Shown piece after piece: positions 23,350 through 30,525 of a DNA stretch of 64,000 nt. Both the position numbers and the translations under genes were made by a program. The notes below the pieces were generated by a model that worked only from the letters and a program-made list of their open reading frames with translations, did not search any database and was not told the DNA's origin. The first letter of the stretch is position 1, and each line of letters opens with the position of its first letter. This stretch comes from a virus: the IMG/VR virus record IMGVR_UViG_3300035701_000010, positions 33,657 to 97,656 of that record; one strand, 5' to 3'.

Positions 23350-23550
23350 CTAGCCCTGATACTTCGGGTCAGGGTTTGGAATTTCAGTCGCGCTTAAGTA
23401 ATAGATCTTCTTCAATTCCTCCTTTGTCTCACAAGAATAGAATGTAATGGGGACCCACTCGTCATCCAAATTCGGCTGAATATGACTAGTCGAAAAGAAG
23501 AAACGTTCTGTTTCTTCGGAACCACCATCCGCAAAAACAATCAATCTCAT
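23350..23550 (-). CDS. hypothetical protein, 66 aa
   Basis: Start at 23550 (MRLIVFADGGSEE) follows AAAGGAG; the frame open to 23691 is overlap with the next gene. Beta-alpha pattern; FADGGSEETERFFF resembles small phage proteins of unknown role. The 23241-23349 gap holds no convincing gene. Confidence 0.7.
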   Translation of the reverse strand: MRLIVFADGGSEETERFFFSTSHIQPNLDDEWVPITFYSCETKEELKKIYYLSATEIPNPDPKYQG

Positions 23551-23564
23551 CTTACTTCTCCTTT

Positions 23565-23930
23565 CTATGCAAGGTTCACCTTGGTGTGACACCCTGCTCC
23601 TTTCTTTCTCCAAATGAGTTTGCTCGCTACCCATTCCAAAAGGCGATAGTAGAGTTTGTACCGCCCCCTGAAAGGTCCGTATGTTTGACACATGAGCTCT
23701 GTAAGGTCCAACAGAGCCATCTCCATACTCTCTTCGAGACTCTGTTGGTCGTCAGACCAGAGTGGCTTATTGGGATCAGGATCTTTCCATGCATCTGTTT
23801 CCCACGGGTCTTTGGTTTTCAAAAATTGGGCGATGGCTTCATCCCGCTCTTCCTCGCTGATGAGCCCGCTTAGACAGGCCCAATCCGCGTCAATCCGTTC
23901 TCCACCTGGATCCAATCCAATTCTTCCCAT
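23565..23930 (-). CDS. hypothetical protein, 121 aa
   Basis: GAGGAGG precedes the start at 23930. Acidic, Trp-rich (WETDAWKDPDPNKPLW), helical second half. No family recognised. Confidence 0.75.
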   Translation of the reverse strand: MGRIGLDPGGERIDADWACLSGLISEEERDEAIAQFLKTKDPWETDAWKDPDPNKPLWSDDQQSLEESMEMALLDLTELMCQTYGPFRGRYKLYYRLLEWVASKLIWRKKGAGCHTKVNLA

Positions 23931-23943
23931 CTTTATCCTCCTC

Positions 23944-24168
23944 TTAAGGGTGTATTCTTTTCCTGCTCTTTAGCATCGCAAAGAGATTCTCCTCCTCTCC
24001 AAAGCTAATGTATCCCATTTCTGCCATCATCTTGAGTTGACTCTCCAGGTCGTAGACCGATCCCTCCGTCAAGCATTGTCTAACCGCTTTCTGTTCTCTC
24101 ACCCTCTTTTTGAGGTCTTCAAGAATCTCATGCTTCGCTCCTTCCGATAGACTCAGAATTCTTCCCAT
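23944..24168 (-). CDS. hypothetical helical protein, 74 aa
   Basis: Start at 24168 (MGRILSLSEG) with GGAGGAG 5 bases upstream. Basic helix (LKKRVREQKAV) then an acidic helix (YISFGEEENLFAML). No family recognised. Confidence 0.75.
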   Translation of the reverse strand: MGRILSLSEGAKHEILEDLKKRVREQKAVRQCLTEGSVYDLESQLKMMAEMGYISFGEEENLFAMLKSRKRIHP

Positions 24169-24723
24169 GTGTCTCCTCCTCTCTTTCCAGTTCTCTTCGA
24201 ACAAATCTTCTTCTCTTCATTTCCCCTTACTTCCCCTTGACTGTGATGTGATTAACCTCCTTGGGTGACCATAAGGGTGAAGGGGTAGGGGTAAAGTGAA
24301 GTAGATAAGAGTCTACAGATTTCCGTAAGGGTTGTACTCGGTGTCCGGCTAGAAACAGATGGGGCGTTAGGAGACTGATGATCAGGTCTACGGATTGTTG
24401 AGGGGGTTGCGCTCGGTGTCCGGCTAGAAACAGAGAAAAGATCGGAAACGTGGAGGGACCTCGAATTCCTGATTCTAGGGATTCCCCTGTGGAATCTATT
24501 CCATCGTTTCTTGCAGGATTAGAAGTTAAAGAAAAGAGAAACGAAAAAGTCAGAGTCTGTCCTTTCGCTTCAACGGCCAGTACGCCCAGGGTTATTTTTC
24601 GTTTTTTCTTCAGGTTCATGATCAATCTAAAAGGGGTGGATAGGGTCAATGGGTGAGATAGGTCCCAGTTCTTGGGGGGTAATGAAAAAATGAACTTATG
24701 TTTCGGGATTCGCATATGGCTCC
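24169..24723. other. non-coding region with G-rich stretches and repeats
   Basis: About 550 bases without a supported gene. The plus strand is G-rich, with runs GGGGTAGGGGT and GGGGGTTG, and holds two copies of a 49-bp repeat. A minus-strand frame of 162 codons crosses it but has no SD, and its protein repeats simply mirror the DNA repeats. Similar words (GGAAACG, GGAATAGG) occur in the non-coding stretches at 26.1 and 35.2 kb. Confidence 0.6.
24311..24434. repeat. two 49-bp direct repeats
   Basis: Copies at 24311-24359 and 24386-24434, 75 bp apart start to start. The last 20-odd bases (ending CGGCTAGAAACAGA) are identical; the first halves differ at several positions but both open with GTCTAC. 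No homing gene or palindrome explains them. Confidence 0.85.
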
Positions 24724-24756
24724 AAAAAAGTCGGGTGGACCTTGCGATCCACCCGA
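24724..24756 (-). terminator. intrinsic terminator
   Basis: Minus strand: TCGGGTGGA stem, loop TCGCAAGG, TCCACCCGA, then CTTTTTT. It ends the 24776-25378 gene. Same loop as the 23.0 kb terminator. Confidence 0.95.
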
Positions 24757-24775
24757 CGGGTTGCGAAACGTGGAA

Positions 24776-25378
24776 CTACTTGCTGGCGACGAGGGCGACG
24801 GCCTTCCTGATCGCCTTGGCTGGAGTCTTGGCCGCTTTCTTCTCGACCAACTCCGCTTTCACTGCCTTCCCCTCTCGCTTGAGGGCGGTCTTCTTGACGC
24901 CTGCCTCATCCGAGGCTTTGGCCATTCTGGCTTTCGCGGCGGCGGCTTTCTTGACCAGACCAGCCTCGTCCTCACGTCCCTTGTAGAGGGACGTATGGTA
25001 ATCGGCACGAGTCATCGGGTCGTTGGCCCGACCAATGAGCATCTCAGCCGTGACCTTGTCGAAGGGGACTTGGCTCAGATCATCCCATTTCCCGCCGCTG
25101 ATCTGGAAGATGCGCTTCCGATCCTTGCCCTTCCCTTCGTACATGGGGCGAGTGATGATCGCATTGCCGTCACTCCGAGCGGAGAACAGAAGACCCCGCC
25201 CGTCCTTGACCTGGATGGCCCCATGAGCATTTTCAACCAGCGTCAATCCCTTCACCTTGGTGAGAACGCTGTTGAAAATCTTTCGGATGTTGGTATAATC
25301 CGGAGCCACTTTGACCGCGACGGTCTTCATGACCTTCTTGGTCGCCTCTACCGATTTGACACTGTTTGCCTTAGCCAT
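24776..25378 (-). CDS. Lys/Ala-rich probable DNA-binding protein, 200 aa
   Basis: A folded N-terminal part (residues 1-130: FNSVLTKVKGLTLVENAHGA, GRGLLFSARSDGNAII) is followed by a Lys/Ala-rich tail like histone H1 or bacterial nucleoid proteins (KKAAKTPAKAIRKAVAL). Such tails bind DNA non-specifically. AAGGAGG precedes the start. The gene is markedly GC-richer than most of the window, suggesting separate ancestry or codon selection for high expression. Function otherwise unknown. Confidence 0.8.
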   Translation of the reverse strand: MAKANSVKSVEATKKVMKTVAVKVAPDYTNIRKIFNSVLTKVKGLTLVENAHGAIQVKDGRGLLFSARSDGNAIITRPMYEGKGKDRKRIFQISGGKWDDLSQVPFDKVTAEMLIGRANDPMTRADYHTSLYKGREDEAGLVKKAAAAKARMAKASDEAGVKKTALKREGKAVKAELVEKKAAKTPAKAIRKAVALVASK

Positions 25379-25731
25379 GAGAATTCCTCCTTCTTGGCTT
25401 TCTTAAGTCCAGCCATCTCTTTACGAATGGCTGTCATCGGGGGCCTCCACGTCTTCTTAAGTGCCTTGGTCAAGTCAGCCCTTAACTTGTCCTTGGGTCG
25501 GTCAATCCCATACGTTTGACGGTATAGGGCGACCGATGTCTCTAGGTCTTCCATGAACATTTCCTCAGTCCTCGCGACGACCCAAACCCGCCAGAAATCT
25601 TGATCCCCCTCCCGAGCGATGATGTCTCTGGCGTCTCTGGTATCTTGGCTGGTCGCAAACATCCGACTCCAGCCTCCATTCCTCTCCAACGCTTTGATTA
25701 CGCTGAGCGTTGGACTTGGGTAGTCGCTCAT
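25348..25731 (-). CDS. hypothetical protein, 127 aa
   Basis: Start at 25731 (MSDYPSPTLS) behind AAGGAGGTGG. Helical, with basic stretches near the end (KAKKEEFSWLRQ). GC-rich like the gene it overlaps by 31 bases. A 10-codon leader frame precedes and couples to it. No family recognised. Confidence 0.75.
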   Translation of the reverse strand: MSDYPSPTLSVIKALERNGGWSRMFATSQDTRDARDIIAREGDQDFWRVWVVARTEEMFMEDLETSVALYRQTYGIDRPKDKLRADLTKALKKTWRPPMTAIRKEMAGLKKAKKEEFSWLRQTVSNR

Positions 25732-25762
25732 AACAACCACCTCCTTTCTTGTTTGACCATTG
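25730..25762 (-). CDS. possible leader peptide, 10 aa
   Basis: MVKQERRWLL, with AGGAGGAGC just upstream; its codons contain the SD of the next gene and its TGA overlaps that gene's ATG (ATGA). This may tune translation of the following gene. Coordinates follow from that overlap. Confidence 0.4.
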
Positions 25763-25951
25763 CGCTCCTCCTGTATCCTCGCTGCCTTGCTTATGCCCTA
25801 TACACTGCAAACACCATGCCAATTGATGAACGCTGATATCTTATTCATAACCTATTGGTTTTATTGCCTTTTTTAAGTCCTTAAAACATCGCTGTTTATT
25901 GAGGGCTTAAAGATGTGTTAATAGTGCCGCACTTGCCTATTCATTGGGTAT

Positions 25952-25980
25952 ATTTTACCACAACGAGAGGCTTGACGCAA
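25952..25980 (-). promoter_or_regulatory. sigma70-type promoter
   Basis: Minus strand: TTGCGT (25975-25980), 17-base spacer ending TTGTGG, TAAAAT (25952-25957). Drives the GC-rich genes at 24.8-25.7 kb through a long leader. Confidence 0.75.
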
Positions 25981-26254
25981 GCAAAAAGTACTCGGTTTCC
26001 TTTGCTGGCAGTTTTGGCCTATGGACTGGACGTGATAGGGAATCCACGAACAAAAAACTCATTGTCTTTCATGTTATAGGAAACAGATAGAAGTTTTTTC
26101 ATTTGGCCACGGCTGGGGGGAGTAGCAAACGATGGGAACGCACGAGGGGCGAGGGGTGTACGAATAAGTCAGAGATTCTCATGTGCCCTCAGGTTCTGGC
26201 CCTCTAGTTCTGAGATGAAACGCAGGTTCAAAAAGTAGGAATTGGAAAGAGATT

Positions 26255-26406
26255 AGACCACGCCGTTCCGCCGTCAACGAATAGGATTAGGAAACGCAGA
26301 ACGTGGAATAGGAAAAAGGGGAAGCCCTGAAAAATCGCGAACTCGCGAAATGAGGAAACCCCCGCCCCCTCGATGATAATAGACTACACCGTTCCGCCGT
26401 CAACGA
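26255..26406. repeat. 26-bp direct repeats, CCGTTCCGCCGT core
   Basis: Copies at 26255-26280 and 26381-26406 differ at only two positions (AGACYACRCCGTTCCGCCGT followed by CAACGA). A third, shorter copy at about 30617-30636 lies inside a coding gene, where it reads Thr-Ala-Glu-Arg-Arg. Could be protein-binding sites, origin iterons or gene remnants. Confidence 0.8.
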
Positions 26407-26432
26407 TTTATAGGGGCATCTAGCCCTTTAGT

Positions 26433-26462
26433 CTCCCCAGAACCCTTTCAAATTCTGGGGAG
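26433..26462 (-). other. strong hairpin after the 26478 gene
   Basis: CTCCCCAGAA/TTCTGGGGAG, a perfect 10-bp stem with a 10-base loop, followed on the minus strand by no U-run. It stands just after the stop of the gene at 26478, as do hairpins of the genes to its right. Confidence 0.8.
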
Positions 26463-26477
26463 GTAAAAGGTTAGAAA

Positions 26478-26648
26478 CTAGCCTTTGATCTCAGGGTCAA
26501 AATGTTGGGGTTGCTTATTCTTGTATTCTTTTTCGAGTTCTGAGAGATATGGACAGTCATCGTCGTGTTGGCTGAATGCAACTTCTGCCTCATATTCATC
26601 TCGACCTTTAAATTCTTTTCCGCATTCTTTACATCTGAAAATGATCAT
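26478..26648 (-). CDS. zinc-finger-like protein, 56 aa
   Basis: Start at 26648 (MIIFRCKECGKEF) after GGAG with 6-base spacing. CKECGKEF then SQHDDDC gives a C2-H-C-like metal site. Leftmost gene of the modular hairpin region. Function unknown. Confidence 0.75.
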   Translation of the reverse strand: MIIFRCKECGKEFKGRDEYEAEVAFSQHDDDCPYLSELEKEYKNKQPQHFDPEIKG

Positions 26649-26660
26649 AGTTGTCTCCAT

Positions 26661-26858
26661 CTAATTCTTGTTTGTCAGTTCAGCAAAGAGTTCCTGAATC
26701 ACAGCCCCTTTGAACTCATTCTTGCCACAGATGTACGAAGGTCCCATCACTCGCATGGCTTCTCTAACGTACTTCTTAACATGCGGATTGATCTTACCTT
26801 CTCCACATCTTCCCTTCTCTCTAGAGAAGGCTCTACATTGTCTGCATTTTACTATCAT
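26661..26858 (-). CDS. cysteine-containing small protein, 65 aa
   Basis: AGGAGGTGAC precedes the start. CRQCRAF, CG near residue 18 and CGKNEF suggest a four-Cys metal site. Basic middle (HVKKYVREAMRV). Function unknown. Confidence 0.75.
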   Translation of the reverse strand: MIVKCRQCRAFSREKGRCGEGKINPHVKKYVREAMRVMGPSYICGKNEFKGAVIQELFAELTNKN

Positions 26859-26868
26859 AAGTCACCTC

Positions 26869-27231
26869 CTATAGTTCATTTTTGCCACAGACTGTCGGAT
26901 AACGTTTTTCAAGAATGGCTATGGCTTCTACAATGGCTTCTTTGAAGGTAAGGATCGCATTCTTATCTATCCTTACCTTATCACCACATCGGCTAGAGAT
27001 TTCAATAGCGAGGTCTCCAGGGCGATCAATGACTTTGATTACTCCATAGGTCAGCCTGTTCCCTTCACGCTCTGTAGATGGCCCAACGGCATAGATAATC
27101 TCTTCTATGCACGCCACTTCATTGCCAATACAATTGACTAGTTCAGTTGAAGTGATTAGTCCTACGTGATGCTGCTCGCAGAACCGTTTGATGTTCGTGA
27201 TCGCTTGCTTATTAGGATCTTTGTTTACCAT
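26869..27231 (-). CDS. hypothetical protein, 120 aa
   Basis: Start at 27231 (MVNKDPNKQA) behind AAGGAG; the SD lies at the end of a 45-bp intergenic repeat. An in-frame ATG 30 bases upstream, inside the repeat, lacks an SD. Mixed fold with four Cys. No family recognised. Confidence 0.75.
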   Translation of the reverse strand: MVNKDPNKQAITNIKRFCEQHHVGLITSTELVNCIGNEVACIEEIIYAVGPSTEREGNRLTYGVIKVIDRPGDLAIEISSRCGDKVRIDKNAILTFKEAIVEAIAILEKRYPTVCGKNEL

Positions 27232-27237
27232 AAATCT

Positions 27238-27282
27238 TCTCCTTGAGCAGTTTAATGTCATGCTCAGGACGGTTAAGGGTTA
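27238..27282 (-). repeat. 45-bp intergenic repeat, copy 1
   Basis: Identical to 29350-29394. On the minus strand it runs from the stop codon of one gene (TAACCCTTAACC) through a TGAGCA/TGCTCA hairpin to the SD of the next gene. Confidence 0.95.
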
Positions 27283-27522
27283 ATAGTAGCACGACACCTT
27301 GCTGGTTTCAAAATCAATGCCTCTAAACATTTTGCATTTGTAATTAGTGAAGAGTGGCTGATCGTGTGGAGCAACGCTCATGCCTCTGCAAATGCAATCT
27401 TGCATACTTTCTACAAGCCAATCAGGTTGCGGTTGAAACAGTCCAACAGGGCAGTCATTCCAATCAGTGCAGATGGCTATGCTGCTGTCATCAACTCGGA
27501 TATACGCCTTTATTATCGCCAT
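27280..27522 (-). CDS. hypothetical protein, 80 aa
   Basis: Start at 27522 (MAIIKAYIRVDD) behind GGGGGTGG. Beta-rich with five Cys (CTDWNDC, CICRG). The stop lies inside the 45-bp repeat. No family recognised. Confidence 0.7.
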   Translation of the reverse strand: MAIIKAYIRVDDSSIAICTDWNDCPVGLFQPQPDWLVESMQDCICRGMSVAPHDQPLFTNYKCKMFRGIDFETSKVSCYY

Positions 27523-27524
27523 AG

Positions 27525-27878
27525 TTACCACCCCCTTAGTGTGTCTGCAGAAACGCCGAATTTGTCAAATTGAAGTATGATTTCCTTTCCTTCAAAAGTC
27601 TTGCCTGTGTTGATTCTGGTTCGTTGAATAGCTTCCGTGACTGCCTTACAAGAAGGCAATCCCCTAAACCCAGTCCTTCCAGATTGACGCCATTTGCCGA
27701 CTACCCAAATGTAGATGATTGGATAGCCGTAGCCTTCTTTGCCGTCAGACACAACGGCCTTGAGGATACATGGGTTGTCCTTGCTAGGATCACATCCCCC
27801 ATATTCCTCTTTGACAATCTTGTCAATGATGCTGATCATAAGATTGTCAGCCTGTGTGGGGTTCATCAAATCGCACAT
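27525..27878 (-). CDS. hypothetical protein, 117 aa
   Basis: TAGGAG precedes the start at 27878. A helical N-terminus, then a beta segment (YGYPIIYIWVVGKWRQSG) and a helix. No family recognised. Confidence 0.75.
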   Translation of the reverse strand: MCDLMNPTQADNLMISIIDKIVKEEYGGCDPSKDNPCILKAVVSDGKEGYGYPIIYIWVVGKWRQSGRTGFRGLPSCKAVTEAIQRTRINTGKTFEGKEIILQFDKFGVSADTLRGW

Positions 27879-27894
27879 AGATGTCTCCTAATTT

Positions 27895-27914
27895 GGGGAG
27901 CCCGAAGGCTCCCC
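27895..27914 (-). other. UUCG-loop hairpin
   Basis: Minus strand GGGGAGCC-TTCG-GGCTCCCC, a perfect 8-bp stem capped by the very stable UUCG tetraloop, lying between the stop at 27925 and the next SD. No U-run follows, so mRNA protection or processing is as likely as termination. Confidence 0.9.
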
Positions 27915-27924
27915 GGAAAGTTGG

Positions 27925-28617
27925 TTAGTTACCGGCAACTGCCTCAACCGCTGCCAGAATAGCAGGGGTAGCGGTTGCAACGACCTTAGCCTTTTTCTTG
28001 GCCTTGGGTTTGGCCGTTTGCTTGGCCAACTGCATTTTGATTGCAGCGAGCTCATTCTCTACTCTCTTACGGCGGGCCTCCAAGTCCTCCGGTTGAGCCT
28101 TGCCAGCCTGAGCTCTCGGTGCAAAGCCAAGCTGTTTCGCCCATGCGGTCGAAGCCACCTTGTCCTTCAAGGCTTTTCTAAACGCCTTGTCCAGATTGGG
28201 GTCGTCATATTTCAGGATGGTGACATACACCCAACGTCCAGGAGCCTGAGCACCAAAGCCGAGTTCCGATTGCGGAAGGTAGGCAACGATGTCGTTCGAT
28301 CTCACTGCCACCTTGATCCCAACTCCGGTAAACGCTTGAAGTGCGCCAAGCCCAGACTTGGAATCGGCCTTGGCAGAAACTCTGCGTGGAGGAGCCATCT
28401 TCAACTCCTTGCAGATGTCAATCAGGATCTGCTCTGCCCTTTGGCGACCAGTCAACGGAGTCACATCCTTCTTGGCCTTGGGCTTGGGAGTTCCCTTGGC
28501 AATCGCTCTGGTTTTCGCGATCAGTTCCGGATTGCTCTTTTTCGTGGCTTCGTAGTCTGCGGTCATCTTCGTAGCCATTTCCTCAGCCGTCATTTCCTTG
28601 CCATTAAGATCTACCAT
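27925..28617 (-). CDS. Lys/Ala-rich protein, paralogue of 29764-30432, 230 aa
   Basis: The conserved centre (residues 60-170) contains ICKELKM, DSKSGLGALQAF, GIKVAVRSNDIVAYLPQ, WVYVTILKYDDPNLDKAFRK and AWAKQLGFA, each matched in the 222-aa paralogue. N-terminal and C-terminal arms are Lys/Ala/Pro-rich (GTPKPKAKKD; AKPKAKKKAKVVATATPA), like nucleoid or histone-type tails. GC-rich. CGGAGG precedes the start. Likely abundant and nucleic-acid-binding (inference). Confidence 0.8.
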   Translation of the reverse strand: MVDLNGKEMTAEEMATKMTADYEATKKSNPELIAKTRAIAKGTPKPKAKKDVTPLTGRQRAEQILIDICKELKMAPPRRVSAKADSKSGLGALQAFTGVGIKVAVRSNDIVAYLPQSELGFGAQAPGRWVYVTILKYDDPNLDKAFRKALKDKVASTAWAKQLGFAPRAQAGKAQPEDLEARRKRVENELAAIKMQLAKQTAKPKAKKKAKVVATATPAILAAVEAVAGN

Positions 28618-28731
28618 AGAATCCTCCGAGAATCTTTGTAACGAACGTTAGTAAGACCGGCCAGTGTATCTCCCAACCCTCTGAACAAGACAGAGTGGGC
28701 CTTAGCCGTGGTTAGCGTTCAGCGCCTAGAA
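28618..28731 (-). other. intergenic with small hairpin
   Basis: Contains CTCTG/CAGAG (28679-28695) and a TAACG/CGTTA inverted pair around 28639-28650. No gene seen. Confidence 0.5.
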
Positions 28732-29094
28732 CTAGCATGGTCTAGCTCCCTTGCGCTGCATGTCTTTAAGATGGTTTTGAAGATAGTTAGTCAGATACTC
28801 TTCTTGAGTTTTCAGATCAAACCTTCTAGGGTTACGGGTTTTATTGAAGTTAAAGTATTTTCTTGAATGGTCTTCATGCTGACAATGGCCGTGGTTGATG
28901 GCTCCAAGGCATGGACAATCCAAGAAGACTTCGGCTTCAACTTTACGAACTCTAACTAGATAGCGATGCTTCTTTACATCCTCATCTCTAAAGACAAGAA
29001 TATAACCAGGCTTCTCCAAGTAGTAGAGTTCATACCAATCGACTCTTGTTCTGGTTCTTGGTATGAAGTACCTAGCCTTTTGCAAATGGTTCAC
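28732..29094 (-). CDS. SWIM-like zinc protein, 120 aa
   Basis: DCPCLGAINHGHCQHEDH fits the CxC...CxH pattern of SWIM zinc fingers, which bind DNA or proteins. Basic flanks (RTRTRVDWYELYYLEKPGY; KKHRYLVRVRKVEAEVF). GGGAGG precedes the start. The SWIM match rests on the motif only. Confidence 0.75.
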   Translation of the reverse strand: MNHLQKARYFIPRTRTRVDWYELYYLEKPGYILVFRDEDVKKHRYLVRVRKVEAEVFLDCPCLGAINHGHCQHEDHSRKYFNFNKTRNPRRFDLKTQEEYLTNYLQNHLKDMQRKGARPC

Positions 29095-29100
29095 CTCCCT

Positions 29101-29343
29101 TCAGGGCATATCGCAATCATTGAATTGCGAACCAGCATACTGGTCCAGTTCATCCGCCAGGGCAGGATGGAAGACACAGTTCTGGAAGTAATACATTCCA
29201 GGGGGAGGGAGTGGAAGCCCAGACATCTCCCTTCCTTGCCAGCCATGCGAAAACTTGAAGTAATGGTGTTTAATAATCGGAAGCGATTCAAATACATCAG
29301 CTTCCACCTCTACCAGCATACAAGGGACTTGAAGCAATGGCAT
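29101..29343 (-). CDS. hypothetical protein, 80 aa
   Basis: Start at 29343 (MPLLQVPCMLVEV) behind GGAGATG at the end of the second 45-bp repeat. Aromatic- and Pro-rich centre (GLPLPPPGMYYFQN), acidic end. No family recognised. Confidence 0.7.
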   Translation of the reverse strand: MPLLQVPCMLVEVEADVFESLPIIKHHYFKFSHGWQGREMSGLPLPPPGMYYFQNCVFHPALADELDQYAGSQFNDCDMP

Positions 29344-29349
29344 TTTACA

Positions 29350-29394
29350 TCTCCTTGAGCAGTTTAATGTCATGCTCAGGACGGTTAAGGGTTA
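29350..29394 (-). repeat. 45-bp intergenic repeat, copy 2
   Basis: Identical to 27238-27282, with the same placement from the stop of the gene at 29392 to the SD of the gene starting 29343. Confidence 0.95.
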
Positions 29395-29700
29395 CGGTTC
29401 AATTTGATCTTGGTCCAGTTGAAGGGTATAGCCCAATACAGACAGTTTGTGACTAGTACTGAATTGAGCAGTGATTGGTCGTCCACATTCACAGATTACC
29501 ATTTGAATTTCTCCACTGTCTTCTTTAGAGAAAGTATACTCTTTTGCAAATTCTAGGGTTCGTGTGTTAAGGGCATGAAGCTTAATCCCATCATCCAGAA
29601 TGCGATAGGGTCTCATGCATTGGCACGCCAATTCATAATCTTGCATCAAAGGCTGTGCTTCCATCAACGCATTGAACATTTTCATATCATCATTAGTCAT
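29392..29700 (-). CDS. hypothetical protein, 102 aa, four Cys
   Basis: MTNDDMKMFN start at 29700 with only AAGAAAG upstream. CQC near residue 27 and CECG near 70 may bind zinc. Beta-rich second half. Function unknown. Confidence 0.7.
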   Translation of the reverse strand: MTNDDMKMFNALMEAQPLMQDYELACQCMRPYRILDDGIKLHALNTRTLEFAKEYTFSKEDSGEIQMVICECGRPITAQFSTSHKLSVLGYTLQLDQDQIEP

Positions 29701-29728
29701 AAATCATTTTCTTTCTTTGTTTAATTCT

Positions 29729-29747
29729 GTGCGTGTAGGATGCGCAC
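29729..29747 (-). other. short hairpin
   Basis: GTGCG/CGCAC with a 9-base loop between the stop at 29764 and the next gene. Confidence 0.5.
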
Positions 29748-29763
29748 CCCCCATTAAAGATGG

Positions 29764-30432
29764 TTACGCCGTGACGGGTTCCTGAGTTGTGATTACGGCT
29801 TTGGGTTTGGCTCGTTTCTTTGCCAAGGCAGACTTTGTTGCTTTCAGTTCAGCCTGCAACTGCTTGGCCTTCTGTTCCAGAGACAGGGCATTCTGGATCT
29901 TGGTCGCAACAACCTTCCGAGCAAAGCCAAGTTCCTTTGCCCATGTTGCTCCGGATCGTGTATCTTTGAGAGCCTTGCGGAAGGCTTTCTCCAGATCAGC
30001 ATCATCCCACCGCATTTGCGAGCAATAGACCCAAGGATCTTTCGACTGACGTCCGTATCCCAATGCCTTTTGCGGCATGTAGAATACGATGTCGTGGTCC
30101 CGGACTGCGACCTTGACCCCACCAGCCACACCATGAGCCTGGAATGCTCCGATGCCAGACTTAGAAGTGGACTTAGCCTGGATGCGTGTGACCGACAGTT
30201 TCATCTCCTTGCAAACCTTCGCAAGGAGGGCTTCAGCATGTGTTCTAGCACTCATAATAGTCACCTCCTTTCTTGTGGTTTTGGACACTTTTTCGGTCTT
30301 TTTGACCGAAATTGACCGCTTTTTCTTCAGTTCGTTATACTCTTTGGTCATTCTTTCGGCCTCTGTGGTCGCTTTAACAAGTTTTTCATCAAGAATGACT
30401 GGATTAGCCTCTTTTCCTATGACGTTTTCCAT
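29764..30432 (-). CDS. Lys/Ala-rich protein, paralogue of 27925-28617, 222 aa
   Basis: The start at 30432 (MENVIGKEAN) follows GGAGG. The centre matches the 230-aa paralogue (VCKEMKL, SKSGIGAFQA, GVKVAVRDHDIVFYMPQ, DDADLEKAFRKALKD, TWAKELGFA), and the C-terminus is Lys/Ala-rich. Inside the frame AAAGGAGGTGAC lies just before an ATG at 30255 (MSARTHAEAL), so a 163-residue form lacking the charged N-terminal arm may also be made. GC-rich. Confidence 0.8.
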   Translation of the reverse strand: MENVIGKEANPVILDEKLVKATTEAERMTKEYNELKKKRSISVKKTEKVSKTTRKEVTIMSARTHAEALLAKVCKEMKLSVTRIQAKSTSKSGIGAFQAHGVAGGVKVAVRDHDIVFYMPQKALGYGRQSKDPWVYCSQMRWDDADLEKAFRKALKDTRSGATWAKELGFARKVVATKIQNALSLEQKAKQLQAELKATKSALAKKRAKPKAVITTQEPVTA

Positions 30433-30460
30433 ATTATCCTCCAGATAATGTAAAATTGTG

Positions 30461-30503
30461 AATAAAAAGGGCGAATTATGATCAAAATCACCATAATTCG
30501 CCC
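30461..30503 (-). terminator. intrinsic terminator
   Basis: Minus strand: perfect 12-bp stem GGGCGAATTATG/CATAATTCGCCC with an 11-base loop, followed by TTTTTATT. Ends the transcript of the gene at 30526-30687. Confidence 0.95.
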
Positions 30504-30525
30504 CAAAAATGGTCAAATTGTGAAG

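Larger units (their letters stand above)
25763..26432. other. non-coding region with promoter and 26-bp repeats
   Basis: No supported gene. It contains a leftward promoter at 25952-25980, giving the block a leader of about 180 bases with a TTAAGTCC/GGGCTTAA hairpin (about 25874-25911). Further right is a G-rich plus-strand stretch with two 26-bp repeats and a TCGCGA pair near 26335. Confidence 0.6.

Noticed and set aside
24227-24715. 162-codon minus-strand frame
   Set aside because: No SD, low-complexity product, and its protein repeats only mirror the 49-bp DNA repeats.
24698-25519. 273-codon plus-strand frame
   Set aside because: Antisense shadow of the GC-rich Lys/Ala gene on the minus strand, which has a perfect SD and a terminator.
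26000-26478. Possible tRNA or other known RNA gene
   Set aside because: No cloverleaf, T-loop or anticodon stem could be drawn; only repeats and a hairpin are supported.
28018-28641. 207-codon plus-strand frame
   Set aside because: Antisense to the 230-aa paralogue whose protein is clearly conserved with another gene.
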